This document shows positions 43,608-52,485 of a stretch of 64,000 nucleotides of DNA, in pieces. Each line of letters starts with the position of its first letter. Positions within the stretch are counted from its first letter, which is position 1. The position numbers and the translations under genes are program-made. The notes beneath the pieces are model-generated. The model had not been told where the DNA came from and made no database searches. It was given only the letters and a program-made list of their open reading frames with translations. Where the stretch lies: assembly GCA_964625575.1 (NCBI GenBank), contig CAZVBQ010000019.1, forward strand, positions 1 through 64,000, in the 5' to 3' direction. This DNA is from UTCHB3 sp964625575. GTDB taxonomy: Bacteria > Bacteroidota > Ignavibacteria > Ignavibacteriales > Ignavibacteriaceae.

Positions 43608-43673
43608 TTCACAGATATTTAAAATTATTGGCGCATTATAATGATTTGACAATTATAAAACAAATTAATCGTG

Positions 43674-45686
43674 TTATTTCTTTCTTACTTCCAACTCTAT
43701 TTTTGTTCCTACTCCCGGAGTGGAAGTTATCTTCAGTTCAGCTTTTACGAGTTTCGCCCTCTCCTTCATTCCGATCAATCCGAAAGATGAAATTTTTCTG
43801 GAATTGTCGGTCACGAATCCTTTTCCGTCGTCGGTTATGCTTATTTTAAAACGTGTTTCATCCAGATCAAGCAACACTTCCGCGTTTTTAGCTTCAGAGT
43901 GACGGATAATATTGGTACATGCCTCCTGAATGATCCTGAAAAGGGCAGTGGCATGATTTTTTTCAAGATGAATTGATTCGATGTTCTTGTTCAGGGTGAA
44001 TTTCACCCCGGAACGCGAGGCGGACTCTTCAACTAACCACTCGACTGCCGCGACAAAACCGAGATGATCGAGCACTTCAGGCCTTAACTCGGTGATTATC
44101 CTGCGCAGACGTTTAACGGTGGCGTCGATCCTTTTTCCCATCGCGGCAATTTCTTCAAGAAGTTTGGCGCGGGTTTCTTCAGAAAGACCGTTCCCGAGCA
44201 AACTCCTCATGATGGCGAGATCCATCTTCAGCGATGTGAGAACCTGCCCAAGTTCATCGTGTATCTCCCGGGCGATGGCCTCGCGTTCATTCTCCGTCGC
44301 CTCCTGAAGATGGAGGGTGAGTGCCTCAAGTTGTTCGTTTGCGGCTTCGATCTGCTGTTTTAGCCTGATCTCGTCTGTAATGTCAGAAAAGAATATGGCA
44401 ATACCTTGCTTTACAACGAATATCTTGTTCTGATAGTAAATATCCCACTCCGGGTAGTAGTCAACGCTCGTTACGGGCTGACCGGTACTCCTCACTTCAT
44501 TAAAGCTCTTCCAGAATCCCGAATCTTCAATCCGTGTAAAAATTTGAGACGGACGCGAGCCGATAATTTCCTCTTTGGGCTTGCCGATCATCAAGGCTGC
44601 CTTGGAATTTACGGCGAGGTATCTCATATCGTCACTGAAGAGAATAAAACCGTCAGACATCCCTTCACGCAGACTCTCAAGAAAAGCTTCCGATTCAGCC
44701 AGCCTTCCGGCGTAGGTCGCCTGCTGCCTGCTCAGAATCAACATTATCCCCAGCGCGGAAGCGGCTAATGTTATCAATATTATGATGGTTAGAAGTACTC
44801 CGATAGGGAGGAGAGGCTCAACCACCGCCACTTCTGTGACAGCGAAATAAAGAAACAACCCCGACCCCAGATCTTGAAAATATCCGATCCTTTCAGCAGC
44901 GTCAAATCCTGTTCCATAAACGACTCCTGAGCGACCCGCTTTGGCAAGGCGGTATATGGTCTCGGGAATTGTCGGGGGATCTGAGAGTTTCAATTCCTTC
45001 TGTGGCGGGAGGGAATCGAGCAGTGAATAAAGAGTGCCTCCGGTGAAGTAAAATACCCTGATCGTTTTGTCTGCCATTTGTTTGTCGGAATATTTCAGCA
45101 GATGAAGCAGGTTCTGCTTGAGGGGGATCTTCTGATAGATAAACCCGGTGAAAGGTTTCCAGTCAATCGGCACGGGCGTGATGATGGTAAGCGCGGGATC
45201 GGCAGATGTGAGGTCATCATAGATCACAAATTGGGAGTCGGCCTTAACCATCACTTCCGCTGCTTTTTTTCCTGTCGATGCCGGCACCATGTCACCGGCG
45301 AAAAGGATGGTCTCCCCCGAGTTTGAAAGGAGGGCGATCGTGCTGTAGTCGTGGTTAACCCTCAGATCGTCAAACACCTCTTCAAGTGTTTGAACATTAT
45401 CACCTTTGAATGCAAAACCCGTGGCTGTTATCGCGTTCGCGATCATGGGATTTTTGGCAAGATATGTCCCCTCGGCGCAACGTTCCTCGAGCCACCCTGT
45501 CAATTGCCCCGATTTCTGCTCCGCCATCACCCGGGCCTCAACCGCGCCGTGACTTATAAGCTCTGACCGTGTGTAAAAATAGTAATAAACAGCGATCGCC
45601 ACGGCTATCAGCGATAGCAGCGTGAAAATTGCAAACACCCCTCTGCGGTTTTGTTTCAGCTCTATGTCTTGCAGGTCCATCGGCAC
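43674..45686 (-). CDS. membrane sensor histidine kinase (HisKA_3 type)
   Basis: The 670-residue kinase has an N-terminal membrane helix (residues 17-36) and a periplasmic cache-like sensing domain of about 250 residues. A second helix (about 293-315), a PAS domain with FFSDITDEIRLKQQIEAANEQL and a coiled coil follow. The HisKA_3 H-box REIHDELGQVLTSLKMDLA and a HATPase domain (IIQEACTNIIRHSEAKNA, ITDDGKGF, FGLIGMKERA) complete it. This type pairs with NarL-like regulators such as the next gene. The ligand is unknown. The start could be Met1 or Met3. Confidence 0.92.
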   Translation of the reverse strand: MPMDLQDIELKQNRRGVFAIFTLLSLIAVAIAVYYYFYTRSELISHGAVEARVMAEQKSGQLTGWLEERCAEGTYLAKNPMIANAITATGFAFKGDNVQTLEEVFDDLRVNHDYSTIALLSNSGETILFAGDMVPASTGKKAAEVMVKADSQFVIYDDLTSADPALTIITPVPIDWKPFTGFIYQKIPLKQNLLHLLKYSDKQMADKTIRVFYFTGGTLYSLLDSLPPQKELKLSDPPTIPETIYRLAKAGRSGVVYGTGFDAAERIGYFQDLGSGLFLYFAVTEVAVVEPLLPIGVLLTIIILITLAASALGIMLILSRQQATYAGRLAESEAFLESLREGMSDGFILFSDDMRYLAVNSKAALMIGKPKEEIIGSRPSQIFTRIEDSGFWKSFNEVRSTGQPVTSVDYYPEWDIYYQNKIFVVKQGIAIFFSDITDEIRLKQQIEAANEQLEALTLHLQEATENEREAIAREIHDELGQVLTSLKMDLAIMRSLLGNGLSEETRAKLLEEIAAMGKRIDATVKRLRRIITELRPEVLDHLGFVAAVEWLVEESASRSGVKFTLNKNIESIHLEKNHATALFRIIQEACTNIIRHSEAKNAEVLLDLDETRFKISITDDGKGFVTDNSRKISSFGLIGMKERAKLVKAELKITSTPGVGTKIELEVRKK

Positions 45687-45742
45687 CGGAATAATTATTA
45701 AACTTGGGGAATCAAGTTAAGAATTGGCGGGGATAAAACAAA

Positions 45743-45772
45743 AACCCTTGCAAGCTTTCGCTTACAAGGGTT
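45743..45772 (-). terminator. intrinsic terminator of tRNA-Thr
   Basis: A 13-bp stem with one mismatch (45743-45755 with 45760-45772) and tetraloop lies nine bases beyond the tRNA 3' end. On the minus strand it is followed by TTTTGTTTT. Confidence 0.9.
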
Positions 45773-45780
45773 AATGTTTT

Positions 45781-45856
45781 TGGAGCTGGTGAAGGGATTT
45801 GAACCCCCGACCGGCTGATTACAAATCAGCTGCTCTACCAGCTGAGCTACACCAGC
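45781..45856 (-). tRNA. tRNA-Thr (anticodon TGT)
   Basis: The complement folds into a cloverleaf: acceptor GCTGGTG with CACCAGC, D arm GCTC/GAGC, anticodon stem GCTGA/TCAGC with loop TTTGTAA, T arm with GTTCAAAT. The anticodon TGT reads ACA. Unlike the tRNA-Arg, the 3' CCA is encoded (45781-45783 on the complement). Confidence 0.96.
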
Positions 45857-45876
45857 ATTCCATAAAATTTAGATTT

Positions 45877-45907
45877 CAAATATAGCCATTTTCTGAATTA
45901 CAGGCAA
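45877..45907 (-). promoter_or_regulatory. tRNA-Thr promoter, TTG-N20-TATATTTG
   Basis: On the minus strand TTG (complement of 45905-45907) is followed after 20 bases by TATATTTG (complement of 45877-45884), 20 bases before the mature tRNA 5' end. It is a near-ideal Bacteroidetes-type promoter. Confidence 0.75.
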
Positions 45908-45937
45908 TATCCTCCGTAAAAAATTTTAAACTTTTCC

Positions 45938-46546
45938 TTATTTAGAAAAGGTCGCGTCCACTATCCTGATCTCTTCGGGAGCGGAAATGTCGCCAAGAAT
46001 GGTGGAAACAACAGGCTTCGCGAAAAGCTGAATGTTTGATGATCCACTGCCGATGCCGGTAATCTGAAGTGCCAGGTTAAGCAGGCTCTCGTAGCCCTGA
46101 TCCTTGATGACCTGAACCAGATCAACCGACATATCCAACGGCAGAACCGCTGTTTGTCCCGTACCCGGTATCGTAACGGGGCTCTTTATGTTGCCGCGCA
46201 CCAATTCCCGGTTATCAACCACGAAGCGGAAGGGGAGCGACTTCAACTGGGCGTCGGTCTTCGATGATCCGCCTGTTCCGTCGTTCGGATTAAGAGCCAT
46301 CAAGTTAAGCGTAAATGTAAGGGGGAGCGAACCTTTGAAGAACGATTCAGTCACTTTCGCGATCTCGAAAACGTTCAGATCGCCTATCGATTTCTTCCCG
46401 AGCAGGGGAACCCCCGCTATTGAGATCTGTGACACCCCTTGCAGTTTGAATTGTAGCCTCGCGAGGTTCATGAAGCTCTGCACAATACCGCACCCGGCGA
46501 ACGTGAACACCATGGCGAATATCAAAACTATTGATACTTTTTTCAT
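45938..46546 (-). CDS. LEA14-like (WHy-type) lipoprotein
   Basis: The 202-residue protein has a signal peptide with lipobox TFAGC (Cys19). The mature part has the look of LEA type 2 domains: KLQGVSQISIAGVPLLGKKS, LTFTLNLMALNPNDGT (with the typical N-P-N turn), PFRFVVDNRELVRGNI, GTGQTAVLPLDMSVDLVQVI. Such domains are beta-sandwiches found in desiccation proteins and bacterial lipoproteins of unclear role. It is monocistronic, upstream of tRNA-Thr on the same strand. Confidence 0.65.
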   Translation of the reverse strand: MKKVSIVLIFAMVFTFAGCGIVQSFMNLARLQFKLQGVSQISIAGVPLLGKKSIGDLNVFEIAKVTESFFKGSLPLTFTLNLMALNPNDGTGGSSKTDAQLKSLPFRFVVDNRELVRGNIKSPVTIPGTGQTAVLPLDMSVDLVQVIKDQGYESLLNLALQITGIGSGSSNIQLFAKPVVSTILGDISAPEEIRIVDATFSK

Positions 46547-46729
46547 CTGAATTACTTCCGGTTTATGTTTTTAAATTTCAACTTCTGAAAGTTAATAAAA
46601 TCACCGAAAATACCACCTTCCCCGGGTTTATTCCTTTGAATAACAGCACAAATTATATCACAAAATTATTTAAATTTAGGGTCGTAATTTTTTTTGTGAA
46701 ATCAATTCCATTTTACTCCCGGGACAATT

Positions 46730-49700
46730 ATGCGTGTTGTGAAATATATTGCTCTAATTTGTGTCACCCTGATGGCCGTTCTCGACGCTCAGGAAGTGAA
46801 CACTTTACAGAGCTCACAAAAATCCGATGTTTTCATGCAGGGTTTCTACTGGAACTCTCCTCCCGGAGGTATCTGGTGGGACTCCCTCGCGGCTGTCTCC
46901 ACAAGACTCGCCTCGGCGGGATTTGGTGCCATTTGGTTTCCTTCCTCCTCAAAAGGCGCGGGTGGCGGCCTCTCGATGGGCTACGATCCGTATGACCACT
47001 ACGACTTCGGTGACTATAACCAGAAGGGGAGCCTCGAGACCCGTTTCGGCAGCAAATCAGAACTGAAGAACGCGATCAACTCGTTTCATAGCGTGGGTAT
47101 GCAGGTCTTCGCCGACGCGGTTGTGCGACACATGATGGGTGGCGAGCAGAAGATACCTTACGAATGCCGCCCGGTAAACAACGGTAATTATATAGTACCC
47201 GACTCCGCTTATCTCCTTTTCAACTACCCCTCGGGTTCGGGAAGATTCAAAAAGAACGCCGCTTCATTCTACCCGAACTCAACCAACTGCTGGGTTGACC
47301 CTCTCTTTGTTCAGACCGATCCTATCTTCCGCTTCGGCGAGTGGCTCGATCACAACAAGCAGAGCGTTAAAGATTCCCTCATCGCGTGGGGCAGGTACCT
47401 CAGGGAGGAACTCGGTTACGATGGTTTCAGGCTTGACGCGGTAAAATCGATCAATCCCGCTTTCATGGCGCTGTGGCTGAATGGCTCAAACCCCGGTGGT
47501 TACGCCGTGGCTGAACTCTGGGGCTCCACTTCCGAAATTGGGAACTGGCTCCAGGTCGCGAAATATCAGAATGGCGCCAATGTAGCGATGTTCGATTTTC
47601 CCCTGCGCTACAACCTACGCGACATGTGCAACACCACGAACGGCGGGTTCAACATGAACAACCTCGATGGCGCGGGTCTCGTTAACTCGGGATTCTCCGG
47701 TTTTGATGTCTCGACTTTCCTCGAAAATCACGATTTTGACCGTAAAGGGTGGGATGGCACCATCGACTCGGGTCATGACCCGGTAATTTACGACAAGGCT
47801 CTCGGCTATGCCTACCTCCTCTTCTCAGAGGGACGACCCTCTGTCTTTTTCAAAGACTATTTCGATTATGGAGTTGGCGGCAAGATCGACACCCTGATCT
47901 GGATACGCCAGAACTTCCTCGGCGGTGGCACCACTAAAAGAGCGGGGCTTAGCCCCTGGTACATCCGTCAGGATGGTAACACCGATCAGGGAACCCTCTC
48001 CGGTGACATTTACGTGGCGAAACGTAACGGCTACGGTGACCAGCCCGGCGGATACATAGTAATGAACGACAACCCGACCCAGTGGATAGACGTATGGGTC
48101 GATACCGACAAACCGGTCGGCACTTGGTTCAAAGACTACACCGGAAAAGACGTTAATAAACAGGTAACCACAGGAATTGGCGGCGGACCGAACAGGGTAA
48201 AACTCTGGGCTCCCCCCCGCAGTTATACCATTTATGTGCCCGATACCACCAGATCGCTCAACTATCCTCCCGTGCTTCTACCGGTAGCCGATCAGATTGG
48301 ATATACCAACTCGGTGTTCTCTTATCAGGTGAAAGCCTCCGACGCAAACGATAATGTACTCTTGTACTCGCTTCAGGGACAACCGGCCTGGATGTCTATC
48401 GGCACTTCCGGCTTGATAACAGGCACTCCAACCTTCGCGGATACAGGAAGGGTTAATGTAATTGTAACTGTAGCCGACCCCAAAGGTCTATCAGTTAAAG
48501 ACACTTTCAACATTGCCATCTACAGAAATCTCGCGCCGGCGATCGGAACCATTTCCGACACCACGATCAAGGCAACTATAAGATATGAATTTCAACCAAC
48601 TGCCGGAGACCCGGACGGTGATACACTTCGCTTTTTCTTCGCTCAGGCGCCCAACTTCCTGAATGTTGACGCGGCAACCGGCAAGATCGTCGGCACCCCT
48701 TCCATCAGCGATACAGGATACTACCCGATACAGTTAAAAGTGACCGACGGTAAAGGCGCTTTCGGACAGGCGAATTATAACCTGACGGTTAAAGCAAACC
48801 TCGATACCGTCATCGCCACTTACGGCAAACCGGTGATCGACGGCAACATTATTAAAGGTACAAGCGACTGGAGACCCGAATGGCTAATAGTAGCCGACTC
48901 CGACACCGACAGCTACTGGGCGCCTGCCGACTCGATCAATAACGAGCTTTTCGGCATCTATTCCACGTGGGACGCTGATTCCCTCTACTTCGGAGTTGAC
49001 TACAAACTGTTCGACACCTACAACACCATGATGCTCTACATCGACGCGGGCATACCGGGCGGCGAGACGAACTTCAACTCGCAACAGGGTTATTACGGCG
49101 ACTACGCGAAAAACTTCAGGTTCAGACCCGAGGACGCGATCGATTTCTTCGTGCCCGCGTACCACATAACCGCCCCGGGAATGTACAAAATAGTGGATAG
49201 CACCAGCGTTAATATGACAAACAAGGTTAACGCGAAAAGGGGAGCGAACGCGATGGGCGCGGAAGTGGCGGTTGCATGGAACGACCTTTATGGTCTCGGT
49301 GTGGGCTTGCTGCCTCCGGGTGTTAAGCTCAAAGTGGTTGCCCTTATCGCCGGTGGTTTCAACTATGGCGCGGGTGACTCGGCTCCTGATAACCCCGATG
49401 TTAACGGAAACGCGGGTCCCGATTCCTTGATCAACCTCGCGCTGATCGAGCCCGACAAGAACAACGACGGCTTCCCCGATCCGACACTTTTTATATCCGA
49501 TATCAAAGAGATACACGCGGAGACACTTCCAAAAGAGTACTCCCTGAGTCAGAATTACCCCAATCCGTTCAACCCATCAACCATGATCAGGTTCACGCTG
49601 CCTGAAAAATCGGTGGTAAAAGTGAGGATATTTGACGTTCTCGGAAGGGAACTTCTCTCACTCGTCGATGAGGAAAGGGGAGCGGGTACTTGGGAAGTTA

Positions 49701-49795
49701 GCGCGGATATGTCGCAGTTCTCGAGCGGTATCTATTTCTATCAACTCGTGACCCCGAAATTTTCAGAGGTCAGAAAAATGATGCTTGTCAAGTAG
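46730..49795 (+). CDS. secreted GH13 alpha-amylase with Ig-like, CBM9-like and T9SS domains
   Basis: A 1021-residue exported glycosidase. After the signal peptide (ending LDAQ) comes a GH13 barrel with DAVVRHM (conserved His region), the nucleophile Asp236 in GFRLDAVKS, the acid/base Glu262 in AVAELWG and Asp335 in ENHDFD, so all three catalytic residues are present. Two cadherin/Ig-like domains follow (about 510-690, with GLITGTPTFADTG and GKIVGTPSISDTG), then a DOMON/CBM9-like region and the T9SS domain (NYPNPFNPST). It should degrade starch or related glucans at the cell surface. The soluble kinase gene follows after 19 bases. Confidence 0.93.
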   Translation: MRVVKYIALICVTLMAVLDAQEVNTLQSSQKSDVFMQGFYWNSPPGGIWWDSLAAVSTRLASAGFGAIWFPSSSKGAGGGLSMGYDPYDHYDFGDYNQKGSLETRFGSKSELKNAINSFHSVGMQVFADAVVRHMMGGEQKIPYECRPVNNGNYIVPDSAYLLFNYPSGSGRFKKNAASFYPNSTNCWVDPLFVQTDPIFRFGEWLDHNKQSVKDSLIAWGRYLREELGYDGFRLDAVKSINPAFMALWLNGSNPGGYAVAELWGSTSEIGNWLQVAKYQNGANVAMFDFPLRYNLRDMCNTTNGGFNMNNLDGAGLVNSGFSGFDVSTFLENHDFDRKGWDGTIDSGHDPVIYDKALGYAYLLFSEGRPSVFFKDYFDYGVGGKIDTLIWIRQNFLGGGTTKRAGLSPWYIRQDGNTDQGTLSGDIYVAKRNGYGDQPGGYIVMNDNPTQWIDVWVDTDKPVGTWFKDYTGKDVNKQVTTGIGGGPNRVKLWAPPRSYTIYVPDTTRSLNYPPVLLPVADQIGYTNSVFSYQVKASDANDNVLLYSLQGQPAWMSIGTSGLITGTPTFADTGRVNVIVTVADPKGLSVKDTFNIAIYRNLAPAIGTISDTTIKATIRYEFQPTAGDPDGDTLRFFFAQAPNFLNVDAATGKIVGTPSISDTGYYPIQLKVTDGKGAFGQANYNLTVKANLDTVIATYGKPVIDGNIIKGTSDWRPEWLIVADSDTDSYWAPADSINNELFGIYSTWDADSLYFGVDYKLFDTYNTMMLYIDAGIPGGETNFNSQQGYYGDYAKNFRFRPEDAIDFFVPAYHITAPGMYKIVDSTSVNMTNKVNAKRGANAMGAEVAVAWNDLYGLGVGLLPPGVKLKVVALIAGGFNYGAGDSAPDNPDVNGNAGPDSLINLALIEPDKNNDGFPDPTLFISDIKEIHAETLPKEYSLSQNYPNPFNPSTMIRFTLPEKSVVKVRIFDVLGRELLSLVDEERGAGTWEVSADMSQFSSGIYFYQLVTPKFSEVRKMMLVK

Positions 49796-49814
49796 CAGTC
49801 ACAAAAAGGAAAAG

Positions 49815-50585
49815 TTGAAAAAGGACAACATTATCGGAGAATCGCCCCGGTCCGGAGAAAGTCCTGAAAATCAACATCAAATAACCGTGGAAAACGCGGT
49901 CGAGTTGATCAATGAGTTCTTCGCGAAGATCTCACACGAGATCCGGACTCCGGTTAACGCGCTGCAGCAGGCTGCCCGGCAGCTTGAAAGTGATCTCCGG
50001 TTCTTTAACAACAACGATATTACCCGTCTGACCACGATCATGGTGGAGGACAGCGAGAGGCTCGCCAGAACTGTCGATCTCCTCGTTAACTTCGCCATGA
50101 TCCGCTCGGGCACTTACAAAGTAAAAAAAGAAAAATTCGACCTCTTTCAGGAGGTGCTCACCAAGATCGTCTCTTCCCGTAAATCTCAAGCGGAAAAGAA
50201 GGGGATCCGCTTCCTGATAAATTCTTCCACATTAAATACCGAAGTGGTGGCTGATATTTACTCGGTCACGCACATCCTCTCTAATATCATAGACAACGCA
50301 GTGATGTTCACCAATGAGGGGATGATCGAGATTGAGATCACCCGCCTCCCCGAAGGAAACCTTGTTGTCACCATAATAGACTCCGGCATCGGCATGGCAC
50401 CGGAATACCTGAACGAAATATTCAATCCCTTCTCCCAGGAATCAAAAGGCTACACCCGCGAATACGATGGTATCGGGCTCGGCCTCCCGGTCGCCAAAGG
50501 CTTCTGCGAACTTAACGATATCGAACTGAAGATCAGCTCCCAAAAAAATGCGGGAACGGTGGTGAGTTTGAGGTTTGATGTATGA
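49815..50585 (+). CDS. soluble histidine kinase without sensor domain
   Basis: The protein of about 256 residues consists only of a dimerisation/H-box region (FFAKISHEIRTPVNAL, canonical His) and a HATPase domain (NIIDNAVMFTNEG, IDSGIGMAPE, GIGLGLPVAKGF). It has neither membrane helix nor PAS domain, so the signal must come from a partner. No ATG is available. I choose TTG 49815, with AAAGGA just before it; TTG 49785, inside the amylase end, is the alternative. The stop lies within the first word of a repeat (GTATGA). No receiver partner is adjacent. Confidence 0.85.
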   Translation: MKKDNIIGESPRSGESPENQHQITVENAVELINEFFAKISHEIRTPVNALQQAARQLESDLRFFNNNDITRLTTIMVEDSERLARTVDLLVNFAMIRSGTYKVKKEKFDLFQEVLTKIVSSRKSQAEKKGIRFLINSSTLNTEVVADIYSVTHILSNIIDNAVMFTNEGMIEIEITRLPEGNLVVTIIDSGIGMAPEYLNEIFNPFSQESKGYTREYDGIGLGLPVAKGFCELNDIELKISSQKNAGTVVSLRFDV

Positions 50586-51072
50586 GGTATGAATTATGAA
50601 GTTAAAATGTATGAGGTATGATGGTATGAAGTATGAATTTTCACAGGAGTTATTGAATGATTAAACGGGGGCTTTTAGAGGATAAAAGTTTTACAGCTGC
50701 GGTCGCGATCATAAAACTTGGCAAGCGGTTGATCTTAAAAAAATGAATACGACTTAGGCAGGCAAATTCTAAGATCGGGGACCAGTGTCGGGGCAAATAT
50801 TCGCGAGGCTAAAAGGGCTGAATCTGATCTCGATTATATTCATAAACTTGCAGTCGCTCAAAAAGAGTGTGAAGAAACCCTGTATTGGCTCGAATTGCTC
50901 GAAGCCACTCAGATCATAACCTCTGAAGAATTCACGCATCATCATCCAATATTTGACGAGTTGATGAAAATAATTTCCTACACGATCATCAAAAGAAAGA
51001 ACGGGTAGGAAGCCGCGTCAGCGGCCTCATACCTCATACAATCATACTTCATACAATCATACCTCATACATT
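50586..51072. repeat. inverted-repeat-bounded element carrying an S23-type gene
   Basis: Arms 50606-50639 and 51040-51072 are inverted copies of a TATGAGGTATGA word string; about 31 of 33 positions match. They flank the frameshifted four-helix-bundle gene. Further copies of the word run outward on both sides into the last codons of the kinase (stop at 50583-50585) and of the M24 peptidase (stop at 51064-51066). A small GCCGC/GCGGC hairpin lies at about 51012-51025. The whole would fold with the gene in a loop. Confidence 0.8.
50657..51008 (+). pseudogene. four-helix-bundle protein (S23/IVS family), frameshifted
   Basis: The first 29 codons (from ATG 50657, with AGGAG at ideal distance) end at TGA 50744. 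The reading continues in the next frame from 50745 to TAG 51006-51008. Joined, the product is about 116 residues: LLEDKSFTAAVAIIKLGKRL, then EYDLGRQILRSGTSVGANIREA, then IHKLAVAQKECEETLYWLELL. This is the full pattern of the four-helix-bundle family first seen in 23S rRNA intervening sequences and related to Avd of diversity-generating retroelements. The shift is at a run of seven As (50737-50743); six As would give an open frame. It may be a real mutation, a slippage site or a sequencing error. Confidence 0.85.
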
Positions 51073-52260
51073 CATAATAGCCACAACCTCGAATTGCCTC
51101 GGCCCGCCGGTTTGCTCCACTTTTCCATCCGGGTGGATGTAAACATCAATCTCTGATCTTACACCGAAATCACCTTGCAGGTAAATGCCGGGTTCGATCG
51201 AAAAGGAAGTGCCGGGGAGGATGATCCTCATATCCTTGGTTTCGAAATTGTCGTTGTGGGGGCCTGTGCCGTGAAGTGTGGTGGTGATCGAGTGTCCCGT
51301 GCGGTGGACGAAGTACTCGCCATAACCGGCATCTTCGATAACTTTACGGGAGACTGCGTCAACTTCCCAGCCACGTACCTCTTCACCCTTGGCGAAACGC
51401 TCTGATACCAGATTAAACGCCGCTTCGCGGGCATCTTTTACAATATTAAATATCTTTATGTATCTTTCAGGTACTTCAGTGCCGACGTAACCGGTCCAGG
51501 TGATGTCAGCCCATACGCCGTTCTCCTTGTTGGGTTTTGCCCAGAGATCGATCAGCACGAAATCATCTTTATGGATCTTTTCGAACACTTCGGGGGTGGG
51601 TGAGTAGTGTGGATTGGCACCATTTCCGTTAACGCCGACGATGACCTCATGGTCGGTGTAGTAGCCACGGCGCTCGATCTCATCCATTATCAGTTTCTGC
51701 ACTTCGTATTCAGTGGTTTCGCCGGTGGTTTCGATCTTTTCTTTTATGAACTTCCAGCACATGTTCACGATGTCGGTGAGGGCATGGGCAACGGGGATGT
51801 TCTCTTCGTACTGCTCTTTTGTCCACACGGCGGTGAACTCAGTTAGGAGGTCGCCGCTGGAGACGATCTCGATTCCGAATGTTTTCAGATACTCATAAGT
51901 GCCGGCATCGAGCTTCGAGAGATAAGGGATGGCGTTCATAGGGGAGTACTCCATCGCCACTTTCTTTACGCCTTTTAATATGGTGCCCATTGTCTCATTC
52001 AGCGACTGATGACTGCTGTACGGGTGAAGTACACCCGGCAGGTGAGCGAGGTTGTGAAGCTCGATCGCCATTGCCACTTTATGTGGTTCACCTTCTGCCG
52101 GAACGAAGTAGAAGAACCTGCGTGTCAGGTGAGCCTTCGCGGGGATCTCCAGCACGCTAAGTGCCAGGTCGTTCGAACCTCTGAAATCGTAGAACAGCCA
52201 GCCGTCCAGCCGGTTCTTCCGGATAAGTGCTTGTAACTTGTTGATCTTTTCGTATGTCAT
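51064..52260 (-). CDS. M24-family metallopeptidase (Xaa-Pro aminopeptidase-like)
   Basis: The protein of about 398 residues has an N-terminal creatinase-type domain (residues 1-150) and a C-terminal pita-bread domain with the metal ligands in order: Asp in VLIDLWAK, Asp in VWADITWTG, His in VHRTGHSI, Glu in FSIEPGIY and Glu in RSEIDVYI. It probably cleaves Xaa-Pro bonds in the cytoplasm. I choose ATG 52260, preceded by AGAGGA; an ATG at 52320 would add an unlikely hydrophobic stretch. The last codons (M-N-V-stop) lie inside the inverted repeat, so the natural C-terminus may have been changed by the insertion. Confidence 0.9.
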   Translation of the reverse strand: MTYEKINKLQALIRKNRLDGWLFYDFRGSNDLALSVLEIPAKAHLTRRFFYFVPAEGEPHKVAMAIELHNLAHLPGVLHPYSSHQSLNETMGTILKGVKKVAMEYSPMNAIPYLSKLDAGTYEYLKTFGIEIVSSGDLLTEFTAVWTKEQYEENIPVAHALTDIVNMCWKFIKEKIETTGETTEYEVQKLIMDEIERRGYYTDHEVIVGVNGNGANPHYSPTPEVFEKIHKDDFVLIDLWAKPNKENGVWADITWTGYVGTEVPERYIKIFNIVKDAREAAFNLVSERFAKGEEVRGWEVDAVSRKVIEDAGYGEYFVHRTGHSITTTLHGTGPHNDNFETKDMRIILPGTSFSIEPGIYLQGDFGVRSEIDVYIHPDGKVEQTGGPRQFEVVAIMNV

Positions 52261-52485
52261 TGTAATCCTCTGTATGTTTTCCCACAGGAAGAATAAAAGA
52301 ACGGAAGGAATAAAAGACATTTTAAGGCTAAGTTTCGATAAACTCCTTGGATCCCTTGTATTCTTCTATTCTTCCTGTAAAAATGGTTTTAGTAATAAAA
52401 ATGTGTCGTTAATAATAAGACAAAATTACGTAAATTTAAATTTACTCTATCCTTCAATTTCAACAACACTAATTTTTGAGGTATC

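Noticed and set aside
48884..49516. 210-codon minus-strand frame inside the alpha-amylase gene
   Set aside because: It lies antisense to a conserved multidomain protein, with composition typical of a shadow frame and no ribosome site or known domain.
50657..51008. Complete diversity-generating retroelement around the Avd-like four-helix gene
   Set aside because: No reverse transcriptase and no template/variable repeat pair are present nearby.
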